21,594 nt of DNA from JAJFUE01 sp039683515 (GCA_039683515.1 JBDKRG010000043.1:1-21594); one strand, 5' to 3'. Positions 1-7,632 are shown, counted from the first letter of the stretch. The notes: generated by a model from the sequence alone, not told the origin. Numbers and translations are program-made.

Positions 1-293
1 GTGGGGCGGTTGAACGTGGCCGTGGCGAAGAGACTCGCCCGGCCGCGCCGCCATCAGACCGCGGGGCCGTCGAGCGGTCGCGCGAGCCGCGCCCGCGAGC
101 CACGCCACCGAGCGATCGTGGGGCGGTTGAACGTGGCCGTGGCGAAGAGAGCCGCCCGGCCGCGCCGCCGAGCGACCGTGGCGGCGATGTGCGCCGCGGA
201 GAAGATCGTGGCAAGCAGACTGAGAAACCGGCTGAAAAGCCGGTCGAGACGCCGAAAGCAAAAGAGGACCGCGATCGGGGGCGCGACCGTTAA
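1..293 (+). CDS. C-terminal tail of an unknown protein, Arg/Gly-rich and disordered (5' partial)
   Basis: The frame whose first complete codon starts at base 3 is open from the window edge to a TAA at 291-293. It encodes about 96 residues of very low complexity, rich in Arg, Gly, Glu, Pro and Ser. Three tandem units of 20, 19 and 20 residues each begin GAVER and end PPSDR. A Lys/Glu/Pro segment follows (KPAEKPVETPKAKEDRD) and the protein ends RGRDR. The alternative frame from base 1 also lacks stops but gives an unstructured Arg/Ala string that overruns the terminator, so I prefer this one. Such tails occur on RNA-binding proteins such as DEAD-box helicases and RNase E/G-type proteins, but nothing of the folded domain is visible and no function can be assigned. 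It converges with dxs and shares the hairpin at 304-325. Confidence 0.6.
   Translation, partial: GAVERGRGEETRPAAPPSDRGAVERSREPRPRATPPSDRGAVERGRGEESRPAAPPSDRGGDVRRGEDRGKQTEKPAEKPVETPKAKEDRDRGRDR
3..179 (+). repeat. Three in-frame tandem repeats of about 60 bp
   Basis: Units lie at 3-62, 63-119 and 120-179 (20, 19 and 20 codons). Units 1 and 3 are nearly identical: the 33 bases at 1-33 recur exactly at 118-150. Unit lengths keep the reading frame, so the repeat expands or contracts the protein tail. Confidence 0.85.
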
Positions 294-294
294 C

Positions 295-325
295 ATAAAA
301 ATAGGCCGGCTCTTTCAAGCCGGCC
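295..325 (-). terminator. Intrinsic terminator of dxs, possibly bidirectional
   Basis: GGCCGGCT (304-311) and AGCCGGCC (318-325) form an 8-bp stem with loop CTTTCA. Read on the minus strand it is followed by TATTTTTAT (303-295), a U-rich run 25 bases past the dxs stop. On the plus strand the following bases are only moderately T-rich, so service to the convergent gene is possible but weaker. Confidence 0.7.
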
Positions 326-349
326 GGTATTGATCGATTATTAGAAGAA

Positions 350-2272
350 TTACCCTCTGGTGGCGGCGGGCTTTTTGTGGCCGCTCCACCGGAGGGTTTT
401 CATTTCAGCGCGCACCGTCTCGGCGATCCGGCTGGGCGAGAGGCCGTATTTTTCGTAAAGCGAGGACTGCTTGCCGTGCTCGATGAACTGGTCGGGCAGG
501 CCGAGGATCACGACGCGGGCGTCGATGTTCTCGGCGGCGAGCATCTCCATGACCGCCGAGCCGAAGCCGCCGGCGGCGACGTTGTCCTCGACCGTGACGA
601 GGCAGCCGTGGCGGCGGGCCGCGTCGCAGAGGAGCTCGCGGTCGAGCGGCTTGACGAACCGGGCGTTGATGACGCCGCAACTGATCCCTTCCGCGTCGAG
701 CAGCTTGGCCGCCTCGAGGGCGTGGCCGACCATGTTGCCGATGCCGACGAGGCAGACGTCCTCGCCCTCGCGCAGCGTCTCGCCGCGGCCGATCTCGAGC
801 CGGTTGGACGGGGCGTCCATGTCGACGTCCTCGGCGGCCGAACCGCGCGGGAAGCGGATTGAAATCGGGCCGTCCTCGTAGAGGCACGCCGTGTGGGTCA
901 TGTCGCGCAGCTCGGACCCGTCCCGGGGGGCCATGACGACCATGTTGGGGATCATGCGCAGGTAGGAGAGGTCGAAGACGCCGTGGTGGGTCGGGCCGTC
1001 GGAGCCGACCAGGCCGCCGCGGTCGAGCGAGAAGACGACGGGGAGCTTCTGCAGCGCGACGTCGTGGATGATCTGGTCGTAGGCGCGCTGCATGAACGTC
1101 GAGTAGATGCACACGACCGGCCGCAGCCCCTCGCACGCCATGCCGGCGGCCGCGATGACCGCGTGCTCCTCGGCGATGCCGACGTCGTAGGTGCGCTCCG
1201 GGAACTGCTCCTTGAAGCGCGCCAGGCCGGTCCCCTCGAGCATCGCCGCGGTGACGGCGACGAGCCGCTCGTCGCGGCGCGCCTCGGCGATGAGCGACTG
1301 GGCGAAAATTTTCGTGAAGCTCGGCGGGCCGGGCTGCCGGGCCGGGGCCTCGCCGCTTTCGGCGTCGAAGTGCAGCGGGGGGCTGTGCCATGTGACCGGG
1401 TCGGCCTCGGAGTAGGCGCGCCCCTTGCCCTTGGTCGTAATCACGTGGAGCAGGATCGGGCCCTTGAGCGTGCGGACCTTCTGCAGGATCGGGATCAGCT
1501 CGGCCAGGTTGTGGCCGTCGAACGGCCCGAGGTAGCGGAAGCCGAGTTCCTCGAAGAAGATGCCCGGGACGATGAGGCCCTTGACCGATTCCTCGACGCG
1601 GTTGGCCATGCCGATGAGGCGCTGGCCGGCGGGGAGCTTCTTGACGAGGTCGATCGCCTGCTGGTGGCGCTGGGCGTAGAAATTCGTCGTGACGATGCGG
1701 TTGAAATAGCGGGCCAGCGCGCCGACGTTGGTCGAGATCGACATTTCGTTGTCGTTGAGGACGACCAGCAGGTCGCTGCCGGCGCTGCCGGCGTTGTTGA
1801 GCGCCTCGTAGCAGATGCCGCCGGTCATGGCGCCGTCGCCGGTGACGCTGACGACGCGGAACTTCTTGCCGAGCCGGTCGCGGGCCATCGCCATGCCGAG
1901 CGCGGCCGAGATCGAGGTCGAGGCGTGGCCGGCGCCGAAGGCGTCGTAGGGGCTTTCGGCGCGCTGCAGGAAGCCGGAGATGCCGCCCTCGGTGCGCAGG
2001 CTGTCGAACTGGGCGGCGCGGCCGGTCAGCAGCTTGTGGGCGTAGCCCTGGTGGCCGACGTCCCAGATGATCTTGTCCTCGGGGGTGTTGAAGGCGTAAT
2101 GCAGGCCGATCGTCAGCTCGACCGCGCCGAGCGACGAGGCCAGGTGGCCGCCGTTGATGGAGGTGACCCGAAGGAGGGTGTCGCGGATTTCCTCGGCAAG
2201 CTCCTTGAGCTGATCGACCGAGAGACCGCGGATGTCACGCGCGTCAGAGATACGACTAAGCCAGTTACTCAT
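350..2272 (-). CDS. dxs: 1-deoxy-D-xylulose-5-phosphate synthase
   Basis: Cytoplasmic, thiamine diphosphate-dependent enzyme that condenses pyruvate with glyceraldehyde 3-phosphate to DXP, the first step of the MEP isoprenoid pathway; DXP also feeds thiamine and pyridoxal synthesis. The protein has 640 residues, normal for the family. Visible motifs are WDVGHQGYAHKLLTGR with the cofactor-proximal His near residue 74, the diphosphate/metal motif GDGAMTGG (about 145-152) paired with LNDNEMS (172-178), GFRYLGPFDGHN, and GIAEEHA carrying the catalytic Glu near 368. The transketolase C-terminal domain follows (RGGLVGSDGPTHHGVFD). I chose the ATG at 2272 because AAGG lies 5 bases upstream and the product begins MSNWLSRI, as in homologues; an in-frame ATG at 2299 would add nine atypical residues. 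It stands alone, ends in its own terminator, and diverges from the lipoprotein gene at 2482. Confidence 0.97.
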   Translation of the reverse strand: MSNWLSRISDARDIRGLSVDQLKELAEEIRDTLLRVTSINGGHLASSLGAVELTIGLHYAFNTPEDKIIWDVGHQGYAHKLLTGRAAQFDSLRTEGGISGFLQRAESPYDAFGAGHASTSISAALGMAMARDRLGKKFRVVSVTGDGAMTGGICYEALNNAGSAGSDLLVVLNDNEMSISTNVGALARYFNRIVTTNFYAQRHQQAIDLVKKLPAGQRLIGMANRVEESVKGLIVPGIFFEELGFRYLGPFDGHNLAELIPILQKVRTLKGPILLHVITTKGKGRAYSEADPVTWHSPPLHFDAESGEAPARQPGPPSFTKIFAQSLIAEARRDERLVAVTAAMLEGTGLARFKEQFPERTYDVGIAEEHAVIAAAGMACEGLRPVVCIYSTFMQRAYDQIIHDVALQKLPVVFSLDRGGLVGSDGPTHHGVFDLSYLRMIPNMVVMAPRDGSELRDMTHTACLYEDGPISIRFPRGSAAEDVDMDAPSNRLEIGRGETLREGEDVCLVGIGNMVGHALEAAKLLDAEGISCGVINARFVKPLDRELLCDAARRHGCLVTVEDNVAAGGFGSAVMEMLAAENIDARVVILGLPDQFIEHGKQSSLYEKYGLSPSRIAETVRAEMKTLRWSGHKKPAATRG

Positions 2273-2355
2273 CCACACCTTACCCCTGCAGACGGCCAAA
2301 GCGTCTGCCCATCTTTTCTAGCACAGCACGGGGCAATAGGACATGAAAAACCTTT

Positions 2356-2394
2356 GGATCGGACCCGAACAGGTCCGGCGGAGGGCGCCGATCC
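2356..2394 (-). other. Nested inverted repeat in the dxs upstream region
   Basis: GGATCGG (2356-2362) pairs with CCGATCC (2388-2394). Inside, CGGACC (2360-2365) pairs with GGTCCG (2372-2377), so inner and outer stems share bases and are mutually exclusive. It lies 84-122 bases upstream of the dxs start, in the shared divergent region, and could be a leader structure or an operator. It matches no riboswitch I recognise. Confidence 0.3.
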
Positions 2395-2415
2395 GCCCGA
2401 TCGCAATGAATTTGA

Positions 2416-2443
2416 TTGACTGTAAAGGGGGGGCGGCTAATCT
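2416..2443 (+). promoter_or_regulatory. Possible promoter of the lipoprotein gene
   Basis: TTGACT (2416-2421) matches the sigma-70 -35 hexamer at 5 of 6 positions. After 16 bases comes TAATCT (2438-2443), a poor -10 at 3 of 6. The position is suitable, about 40 bases before the ATG. This is only a candidate. Confidence 0.3.
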
Positions 2444-2481
2444 GAGATCGGCGTGTCCTATTCGACCTGTGGAAGCGGATC

Positions 2482-3153
2482 ATGAACAACAAGCACCGCA
2501 TTGATACACGTTTTAGCATCCGGTTGGCGCATGTGGCGCTGCTGCTGATGGTTCTGCTGGCGGCAAGCGGCTGCCGCGGCGCCCTGCCGGTCGAGCGCAT
2601 GCCGCGCATGCGCTGGCTGGTGACCTCGGTCGTCGCCGAGACGACCCCCACCCGCGACATCCACGGCTGGTGGTTCGGCGCCCGGACGATCCGGATGAAC
2701 CCGCGCGCCGGGGCGAACCTGTCCGAGACGATCTCGCAGGCGCTCGCGTCGCACACGTTCATCAACCAATACTCGCCGATCGACCTGCGCTATTACTTCG
2801 CCGACAAGCGCGAGATGCTCGGGAAGGCGTACCCGCAGCTGGGCGATGCCGAGATCGACGACCTGCTGGCGAAGGTCCCGCCCGTGCGGTTCGCGCGCGA
2901 GCTGGGCGCCGACAAGCTCGTGACCGGCCGGATCGAGCGCAACCACCTGGGCGAAAACCGCACGATCCACTGGTGGTGGAGCGTCCTCGACGCCGAAATC
3001 CAGGTCGTGGACGTGCGCACCGGCAACGTGGAGTGGACCCGGCGCTACCATTACTGGAAGAACTTCGCCTCGCCCGAGGACCTGCAGCAGAGAATGGCCC
3101 AGCGCTTCGTCAGGGACCTGGACAGATCCTACTTCCCCACGCTCGCCCGATAG
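2482..3153 (+). CDS. Small lipoprotein, function unknown (CsgG/LpoB-like fold suspected)
   Basis: The 223-residue product opens with a lipoprotein signal: basic MNNKHRIDTRFSIR, a hydrophobic stretch (VALLLMVLLAAS), and a lipobox ASGC with Cys at residue 31. The start is set by GGAAG at 2471-2475, six bases before the ATG. The mature part has a central segment resembling lipoproteins of the CsgG/LpoB type: an FARELGADKLVTGRI strand-helix-strand stretch, then VVDVRTGNVEWTRRYHYW. Proteins with such a core help outer-membrane assembly or activate cell-wall enzymes, but the resemblance is by eye and no function is claimed. The gene is monocistronic, with a strong terminator 20 bases after its stop. 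It faces away from dxs. Confidence 0.85.
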   Translation: MNNKHRIDTRFSIRLAHVALLLMVLLAASGCRGALPVERMPRMRWLVTSVVAETTPTRDIHGWWFGARTIRMNPRAGANLSETISQALASHTFINQYSPIDLRYYFADKREMLGKAYPQLGDAEIDDLLAKVPPVRFARELGADKLVTGRIERNHLGENRTIHWWWSVLDAEIQVVDVRTGNVEWTRRYHYWKNFASPEDLQQRMAQRFVRDLDRSYFPTLAR

Positions 3154-3173
3154 CTTTCATCAAAAGAAAAAGC

Positions 3174-3200
3174 AAGCCCCGGTTCCCGGGGCTTTTTTTT
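3174..3200 (+). terminator. Strong intrinsic terminator after the lipoprotein gene
   Basis: A perfect stem AAGCCCCGG/CCGGGGCTT (3174-3182 and 3186-3194) with loop TTC runs directly into a tract of eight T (3193-3200). Confidence 0.93.
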
Positions 3201-3201
3201 G

Positions 3202-3229
3202 TTCATCTTTCATCATTCATCATTCTTCT
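3202..3229. repeat. Heptamer array, unit TTCATCA
   Basis: Four 7-base units in register: TTCATCT, TTCATCA, TTCATCA, TTCTTCT. It begins one base after the terminator T-tract. The same family in the opposite orientation lies at 17176-17203. Confidence 0.8.
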
Positions 3230-3293
3230 TTCCGCTTTCCCCGCCCCGCTCGGCCACGATATACTTTATTCATACGGTAAACATTTCGATCGT

Positions 3294-3298
3294 GGAGG
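3294..3298 (+). promoter_or_regulatory. Ribosome binding site that fixes a GTG start
   Basis: GGAGG seven bases before the GTG at 3306. The frame is open far upstream, through the lipoprotein gene, and no ATG lies near, so this site decides the start. Confidence 0.85.
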
Positions 3299-3305
3299 CA
3301 TTGCC

Positions 3306-4058
3306 GTGGCGCGCAATATCGAGGAGCTGATCAATCGTCAGATCCATCGGTGGAACAGCATCAGCACGGTGCTGAGGAAAGAGCTGTCGGGCCTGACCGA
3401 GAACGAGGTCGAGCCCAGGGCCGGGGAGGCCGGGCGCGCGTTTCACCCCGTGATCTGCATCTCGCGCGAGATGGGCGCCGGGGCCCGCGACATCGCCCGG
3501 CTGCTCAGCCGGCGGCTCAACTACGAGCTCTTCGGCAGCGAGATCATCAACCAGATCGCGACCGACCTGAAGGTGCAGGAGCGGCTCGTCCGCAGCATCG
3601 ACGAGCAGGACCGTGACCAGTTCAGGATCCTCGTCGACAGCTTCCTGAGCGGGCAAGAGATCGAGGCCTCGGACTTCCTGAACTCGCTGACGCGCGTCGT
3701 CAAGGCGCTTGCGATCAAGGGGGGCGTGGTCCTGCTCGGCCGGGGCGGCAATTTCATCCTCGGCGACCAGTCGGCGCTGAACGTGCGGATCGTCGCGCCG
3801 TTCGGGGAGCGCGTCGAGCGGGTGCAGCGCTACCTCAACATCGGCGAGGAGAAGGCCCGCGAGATGGTCGAGCGCACCGACATACTGCGCGCCCGGTTCA
3901 TCCACCACTACTTCCACGCCGACGTCCACGACAACAAATACTTCGACCTGGTGATCAACACGTCGCGCCTGCCGACCGTCGCGGCCACCGAGCTGATCCT
4001 TGCGGCGCTGCGCGTGCGCGGGTTTATCCCGGAAAAGATCGCGCTGCCGCCGGTGTGA
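3306..4058 (+). CDS. Cytidylate kinase-like family protein
   Basis: A 250-residue protein whose centre matches the cytidylate kinase-like family of P-loop kinase relatives: a PVICISREMGAGARDIA segment at about 48-64, where the GAGA part stands at the nucleotide-binding loop, then RLLSRRLNYELFGSEII, a GGVVLLGRGGNFIL strand-turn (139-152), and the C-terminal YFDLVINTSRL (212-222). True Cmk phosphorylates CMP and dCMP; members of this wider family mostly lack demonstrated substrates, so I do not assign one. The first 47 residues are a charged helical extension with no recognisable domain. The start is the GTG preceded by GGAGG. No signal peptide, so cytoplasmic. It stands between a terminator and a short repeat array that begins at the base after its stop. 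Confidence 0.85.
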   Translation: MARNIEELINRQIHRWNSISTVLRKELSGLTENEVEPRAGEAGRAFHPVICISREMGAGARDIARLLSRRLNYELFGSEIINQIATDLKVQERLVRSIDEQDRDQFRILVDSFLSGQEIEASDFLNSLTRVVKALAIKGGVVLLGRGGNFILGDQSALNVRIVAPFGERVERVQRYLNIGEEKAREMVERTDILRARFIHHYFHADVHDNKYFDLVINTSRLPTVAATELILAALRVRGFIPEKIALPPV

Positions 4059-4091
4059 AAGGGGCCAAGGGACGAAAGGGACCCAAGGGAC
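4059..4091. repeat. Short direct-repeat array, unit AAGGGAC
   Basis: AAGGGGC at 4059 and AAGGGAC at 4067, 4076 and 4085, spaced 8, 9 and 9 bases. The array begins at the first base after the kinase-like gene's TGA. Confidence 0.75.
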
Positions 4092-4158
4092 CAAAGAACC
4101 GCGGGAGATGGCGCGAGTTCATGTTGTTTGGCCGGGGCGGGTGGTTTATAAATTGCGC

Positions 4159-5196
4159 ATGAGATGCTATGCCCGAGTGCTCATGGCGGTCGTTTGCGCG
4201 CTGGTTGTTCAATTGTGCGCGCATGGGTCGGGGGCGGTTTTTTCCGGCGACGGCAACTTCGTCTACGTCGCGGCCGACCCGCTGCTGAGGCTCGACTTCA
4301 GCCGGCCCAACCGCTTCGACGCCGTCGACACCTCGACGCTCTTCGGCGGCGAGGTGGTTCACGATGTCGCGCGCGACACGCGGGGCAACATCCTCTGCGT
4401 CACGGCGCATCACCTCGTTTCCTACAACCCCAAGACCGAGTTTTTCACCAAGCTCTACGACGCACCCGCTACGGCGACGCTCCGGGAAGTCGCGTGCAAT
4501 CCGCGGGACTCGCTCGTCCTCGTGACGTTCGAATCGGCATCATCCGAGGACTTCGGCAACGCGCCGTTCGCCGCGATCTGCCTGCTCCCCGGCCGCGATG
4601 GGGCGATCACCGTCTCCAGCCGCATGACCGGCCGGATCGACGCGCCCGCTTACGACACCTACGGCAACCTGTATTTCGGCTGGCGCGGCGACCTGTGGCA
4701 GGGATTCGTCAGCATCGGCAACGCGGACGAGTGGCCGGGCTCGGCGAACTCCGAGCCGGTGAAGCTCGGCCCGGACGACAAGGCGGTTGCCTACCTGATG
4801 GGCGACCGGATCGCGCCGATCGCGCGGCTCAGGACCGCCCGCGGCGCCGCGTGGAACACCGGCGTGTTCAGCATCGCCATCGCCGCCGACCGCTTCTACC
4901 TCGGCATGCACGCCATGGGGCACGAGTATGCGTATCTCCTGATGATGGCCCGGCCCGACCCGACGATCGACCGCCCCAACCCGGAACTCCCCGAGGACAA
5001 CTACCAGGATTTCTTCGACCTGATGGAGACGGTGGTGAAAGTCCCGGGCGACACGCTCGGCTACGATATGCTGTGCATCTCGCCCGACGGCCGGCGGATC
5101 TTCTACAACGGGAATCCGGGCAGTTATTACCTGATCGACAACGACTATCCCCCGCGCCGACTGCCGATCAAGAGAGACTTCCACCAAGCGAAATAA
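4159..5196 (+). CDS. Exported beta-propeller-like protein, function unknown
   Basis: The 345-residue product starts with a signal peptide (MRCYARVLMAVVCALVVQL, cleavage likely near AHGSGA). The mature part is built of short beta segments with recurring patterns such as VYVAADPLLRLDF, DVARDTRGNILCVTAHHL, YDTYGNLYFGW and CISPDGRRIFYNG. This is the rhythm of a beta-propeller of the NHL or TolB type, ending in a PDGRRIFYNG blade motif. I cannot name a family. The start is uncertain: no good Shine-Dalgarno site precedes 4159. An ATG at 4183 would still leave a signal peptide, and one at 4108 would lengthen the N terminus. The stop lies 20 bases before the next gene, so the two are probably co-transcribed and both act outside the cytoplasm. 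Confidence 0.75.
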   Translation: MRCYARVLMAVVCALVVQLCAHGSGAVFSGDGNFVYVAADPLLRLDFSRPNRFDAVDTSTLFGGEVVHDVARDTRGNILCVTAHHLVSYNPKTEFFTKLYDAPATATLREVACNPRDSLVLVTFESASSEDFGNAPFAAICLLPGRDGAITVSSRMTGRIDAPAYDTYGNLYFGWRGDLWQGFVSIGNADEWPGSANSEPVKLGPDDKAVAYLMGDRIAPIARLRTARGAAWNTGVFSIAIAADRFYLGMHAMGHEYAYLLMMARPDPTIDRPNPELPEDNYQDFFDLMETVVKVPGDTLGYDMLCISPDGRRIFYNGNPGSYYLIDNDYPPRRLPIKRDFHQAK

Positions 5197-5216
5197 CCTT
5201 GAGCAGAGGATGAATC

Positions 5217-6263
5217 ATGAACCGAATCTTGGCAGTCTTCATGGTGATGTGTATCGCGGCGTGCGCATCGATCTCCCGCGGAGCGGACGATCCCATCGTC
5301 GGCGAGTGGGACGGGATCGGCGCTCTCCAGAATTACCATGCCACGTTCAATCCCGATCACACATACACCATGCGCGAAAATGAATTCGGCGGCAAAGAGC
5401 AGGTATTCGCGAAAGGCACGTGGTCGGTTAAGGATGGGAAATACGAGCTTCCCTTTGGCGCGCCGGAGGGGAGCCGCAACGCGACAATCGACAAGGATGG
5501 CCGCCTCGTGGTGCGGTATGAGCAGGATCCGCCGGATCTGTTCTTTTTGAAACATGGCGCAAAACAGCCCATTCCCGCGGCCGCCGGCAAGCCGCCCGTC
5601 GGCGAGTGGCGCTATGCCTATACCTGCCGCTCGAACGTGCCCGCGTGTTGTCCCGCGCCTTTCGACGAGATTTCGTTCGACGGCAAGGGCAAGGTTCATC
5701 TCAAGAGCACGGTCAACAAGAAGAACTTCGACCTGGGCTACACGGTGGCAAGCGACGTGATCTCGATCGAAATGGTCAAGGGCGGCGCGGGCCGGCTTCA
5801 GTTCCAGTTCGCCTGGGAGAACAAGGACAGCGAACTGGTGCTCTGGATCCCTCAGACCGTGCATGGGCCCCTCGAGTTCAAATGGAAATTCTTTAAGCCC
5901 GACCAATTCCTGCCGTGCGACGTGAAAGGCGCATGGACCGGTCCGATCGCCGAGATGCCCGACACGACCGAGGAAATCCAGTTTGGCGATAACGGCCTGT
6001 TCACGCGAACCGTTTACCAGAAGGGCCAGAAGATTCACGAGGGCAGTCCACGCTACAACAGCTATTACCGGCTGTGGAAGTCGCCGCTGGGCAAGATGAT
6101 GACGATCGTCGAACTCGACGCAGAGATGGGCATGCAAAGCAGCCAATTGCTCAAATACGAGCGAAAAGGGGACGTCATCGCCGCGACAGGAGTCGAGCTG
6201 ACCGAGGACGGCAAGCTCAAGCCGCACGACGAGGCGAAGTTGACATGGAAGGCAAAGAAGTAA
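5217..6263 (+). CDS. Lipoprotein with three lipocalin-like repeats
   Basis: A 348-residue protein with a lipoprotein signal (MNRILAVFMVMCIAAC, lipobox IAAC, Cys 16). The rest appears to be three copies of a beta-rich unit of about 100 residues, each opened by a G-x-W motif: VGEWDG at 28, VGEWRY at 128 and KGAWTG at 237. Each is followed by a strand with an acidic turn (FNPDHTYTM, FDGKGKVHL, FGDNGLFTR). This matches small lipocalin-like or NlpE-like barrels, which bind ligands or sense the envelope; no ligand is inferred. The second unit holds an unusual Cys cluster (TCRSNVPACCP, 136-146). AGAGGA at 5205-5210 supports the ATG. The gap of 20 bases to the propeller-like gene suggests one operon. 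Confidence 0.8.
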   Translation: MNRILAVFMVMCIAACASISRGADDPIVGEWDGIGALQNYHATFNPDHTYTMRENEFGGKEQVFAKGTWSVKDGKYELPFGAPEGSRNATIDKDGRLVVRYEQDPPDLFFLKHGAKQPIPAAAGKPPVGEWRYAYTCRSNVPACCPAPFDEISFDGKGKVHLKSTVNKKNFDLGYTVASDVISIEMVKGGAGRLQFQFAWENKDSELVLWIPQTVHGPLEFKWKFFKPDQFLPCDVKGAWTGPIAEMPDTTEEIQFGDNGLFTRTVYQKGQKIHEGSPRYNSYYRLWKSPLGKMMTIVELDAEMGMQSSQLLKYERKGDVIAATGVELTEDGKLKPHDEAKLTWKAKK

Positions 6264-6281
6264 CGAAAGAAATCTCTTTCG
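6264..6281 (+). other. Small hairpin directly after the lipoprotein stop
   Basis: CGAAAGA (6264-6270), loop AATC, TCTTTCG (6275-6281). The stem is only 7 bp with no T-tract, so a terminator role is doubtful. Confidence 0.3.
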
Positions 6282-6368
6282 CGCCTTCAGCGCTTCGGTT
6301 CATTCGGCGACTGACCTGGGGCTGCGCTTCGCTGCGCCCCTGTATTCTTTCGCGCTTTCAGCGCTTCG
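6276..6368. repeat. Pair of 22-bp direct repeats around a GC-rich imperfect dyad
   Basis: The 22 bases at 6276-6297 recur at 6347-6368 with one difference (core TTCAGCGCTTCG). Between them, GGGGC at 6318-6322 and GCCCC at 6336-6340 enclose an imperfect stem. It resembles a small dispersed element in the gap before the glycosyltransferase gene. Confidence 0.65.
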
Positions 6369-6421
6369 TGCCACGCCGACATGCTAAACACATATAAAGC
6401 CGGCTTAATCCGCACGGAATT

Positions 6422-6460
6422 TTTCGTGCGCTTTCGTGTTCTTCTTTCGTGCATTTCGTG
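6422..6460. repeat. Four copies of TTTCGTG
   Basis: TTTCGTG at 6422, 6432, 6445 and 6454 with irregular spacing of 10, 13 and 9 bases. It ends 5-17 bases before the two possible starts of the glycosyltransferase gene, so no Shine-Dalgarno site is present there. Confidence 0.7.
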
Positions 6461-6477
6461 TTTAGATGGTTCCCGCC

Positions 6478-7611
6478 ATGGACCGACGACTGAAGATCTT
6501 CCACATCAACATGCACCGCCACTGGGGCGGGCAGCCCAACCGCGTGCTGACCGAGTCGCTCGGCCTGCGCGAGCTCGGCCAGGAGCCGTGGGTCGCCGGG
6601 CCGCGCGGGTGCCTGCTCGTCGAACGCGCCCGGGCGGCCGGGCTGCCGACGTTCGAGGACGTCGACCTGCTGCGCGGGTTCCACCCCGGCTCGCAGTGGC
6701 GCGACTACCAGGCGCTCAAGGCCCTGTTCGAGCGCGAGCGGTTCGATATTATCCACACACACGGCTCGCAGGACTCGTGGCTTGCGATGTTTGCGGCGCG
6801 CGCGATCCGGCCGCGACCGGCCCTCGTCCGCACGAGGCACAACACGTTCCCCGTCGCCGCGCACATGCTCAACCGCTGGCACTGGCGCCAGTTCGACTGG
6901 GTCATCACGATCAGCCCGCAGGTCGACGAGCTCATCTCGATCCCGACCGGCTTCCCGCGCGAGCGGATCACGCCGATCTACTCGGCGCCCGATCCCGACC
7001 GGTTTTTCCCGAGGGAGGCCGACCCGAAACTGCGGGCGGAACTTGGGATTCCCGAGGGCGTCCCGGTCGTCGGCAAGGTCGCGCGCCTGGCGCCGGAAAA
7101 GGGGCACCACTTGTTTTTGGGCGCGGCGGCGAAGGTGATCAAGGAGTTCCCCGAGGCGCGGTTCGTGTGCGTCGGCAAGGGGCGGTCGCGCGCGGCGATC
7201 GAGGCCTTGGCCAAAGAGCTCGGCATCGAGCGCAACGTGGTGCTGACCGGCTTCCGCGAGGACGTCCCGGACATCGTCGCGCTGTTCGATATCTTCACGC
7301 TCACGCCGACGTCGGGCGAGTCGCTCGGGACGTCGATCCTGGAAGGGTTCTGCATGGAGAAGCCGGCGATCGCGACCGAGGTCGGAGGGACCGGCGAATC
7401 GGTCCGCGACGGCCAGACCGGCTTTCTGATCAAGGCCGCGCCCGAGGCGACGCAGATCGACCAGCTCGCCGAGGCAATGTTGAAATTATTGCGCGACCCG
7501 GAACTGAGGACGCGAATGGGCCAGGCCGGCCGCGCGATGGTGCTGGAAGAATTCAGCCCCAGAAACCTCGCCACCAAATGCAACGAGATCTACCAGAGAC
7601 TGGCGAAGTAG
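6478..7611 (+). CDS. Family 4 glycosyltransferase
   Basis: A 377-residue GT-B fold enzyme of the retaining GT4 family, which transfers a sugar from a nucleotide sugar during lipopolysaccharide, capsule or glycolipid synthesis at the inner face of the membrane. The N-terminal domain opens with KIFHINMHRHWGGQPNRVL, the usual glycine-rich acceptor-side loop, and contains FDIIHTHGSQDSW. The C-terminal domain shows VGKVARLAPEKGHHLFL and the E-x7-E donor-site motif SGESLGTSILEGF (Glu 281 and 289). The acceptor and donor sugars cannot be read from sequence. The start is ambiguous between ATG 6466 and ATG 6478 since neither has a ribosome binding site; I chose 6478 because MDRRLKIFHIN is the compact form. 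It stands alone, with no other polysaccharide genes next to it. Confidence 0.9.
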   Translation: MDRRLKIFHINMHRHWGGQPNRVLTESLGLRELGQEPWVAGPRGCLLVERARAAGLPTFEDVDLLRGFHPGSQWRDYQALKALFERERFDIIHTHGSQDSWLAMFAARAIRPRPALVRTRHNTFPVAAHMLNRWHWRQFDWVITISPQVDELISIPTGFPRERITPIYSAPDPDRFFPREADPKLRAELGIPEGVPVVGKVARLAPEKGHHLFLGAAAKVIKEFPEARFVCVGKGRSRAAIEALAKELGIERNVVLTGFREDVPDIVALFDIFTLTPTSGESLGTSILEGFCMEKPAIATEVGGTGESVRDGQTGFLIKAAPEATQIDQLAEAMLKLLRDPELRTRMGQAGRAMVLEEFSPRNLATKCNEIYQRLAK

Positions 7612-7632
7612 GTCGCTTCGGCCCGAAGCGAC
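7612..7632 (+). terminator. Hairpin immediately after the glycosyltransferase stop
   Basis: GTCGCTTCGG (7612-7621) and CCGAAGCGAC (7623-7632) are perfect arms, starting at the base after the TAG. There is no T-tract, so termination would need help from Rho, or the dyad may have another role. Confidence 0.4.

Noticed and set aside
1..333. Frame 1 open reading frame of 110 codons at the left edge
   Set aside because: It overruns the terminator hairpin and gives an Arg/Ala string; the frame from base 3 gives tidy in-frame repeats and stops before the hairpin.
893..2419. A 508-codon plus-strand open frame opposite dxs
   Set aside because: The translation is a Val/Ala/Asp-rich antisense artefact; dxs has all family motifs on the minus strand.
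3269..3275. A TTCATAC half-site upstream of the kinase-like gene
   Set aside because: No GTATGAA partner at the 13-base spacing; a single 7-base match is expected by chance in 21 kb.
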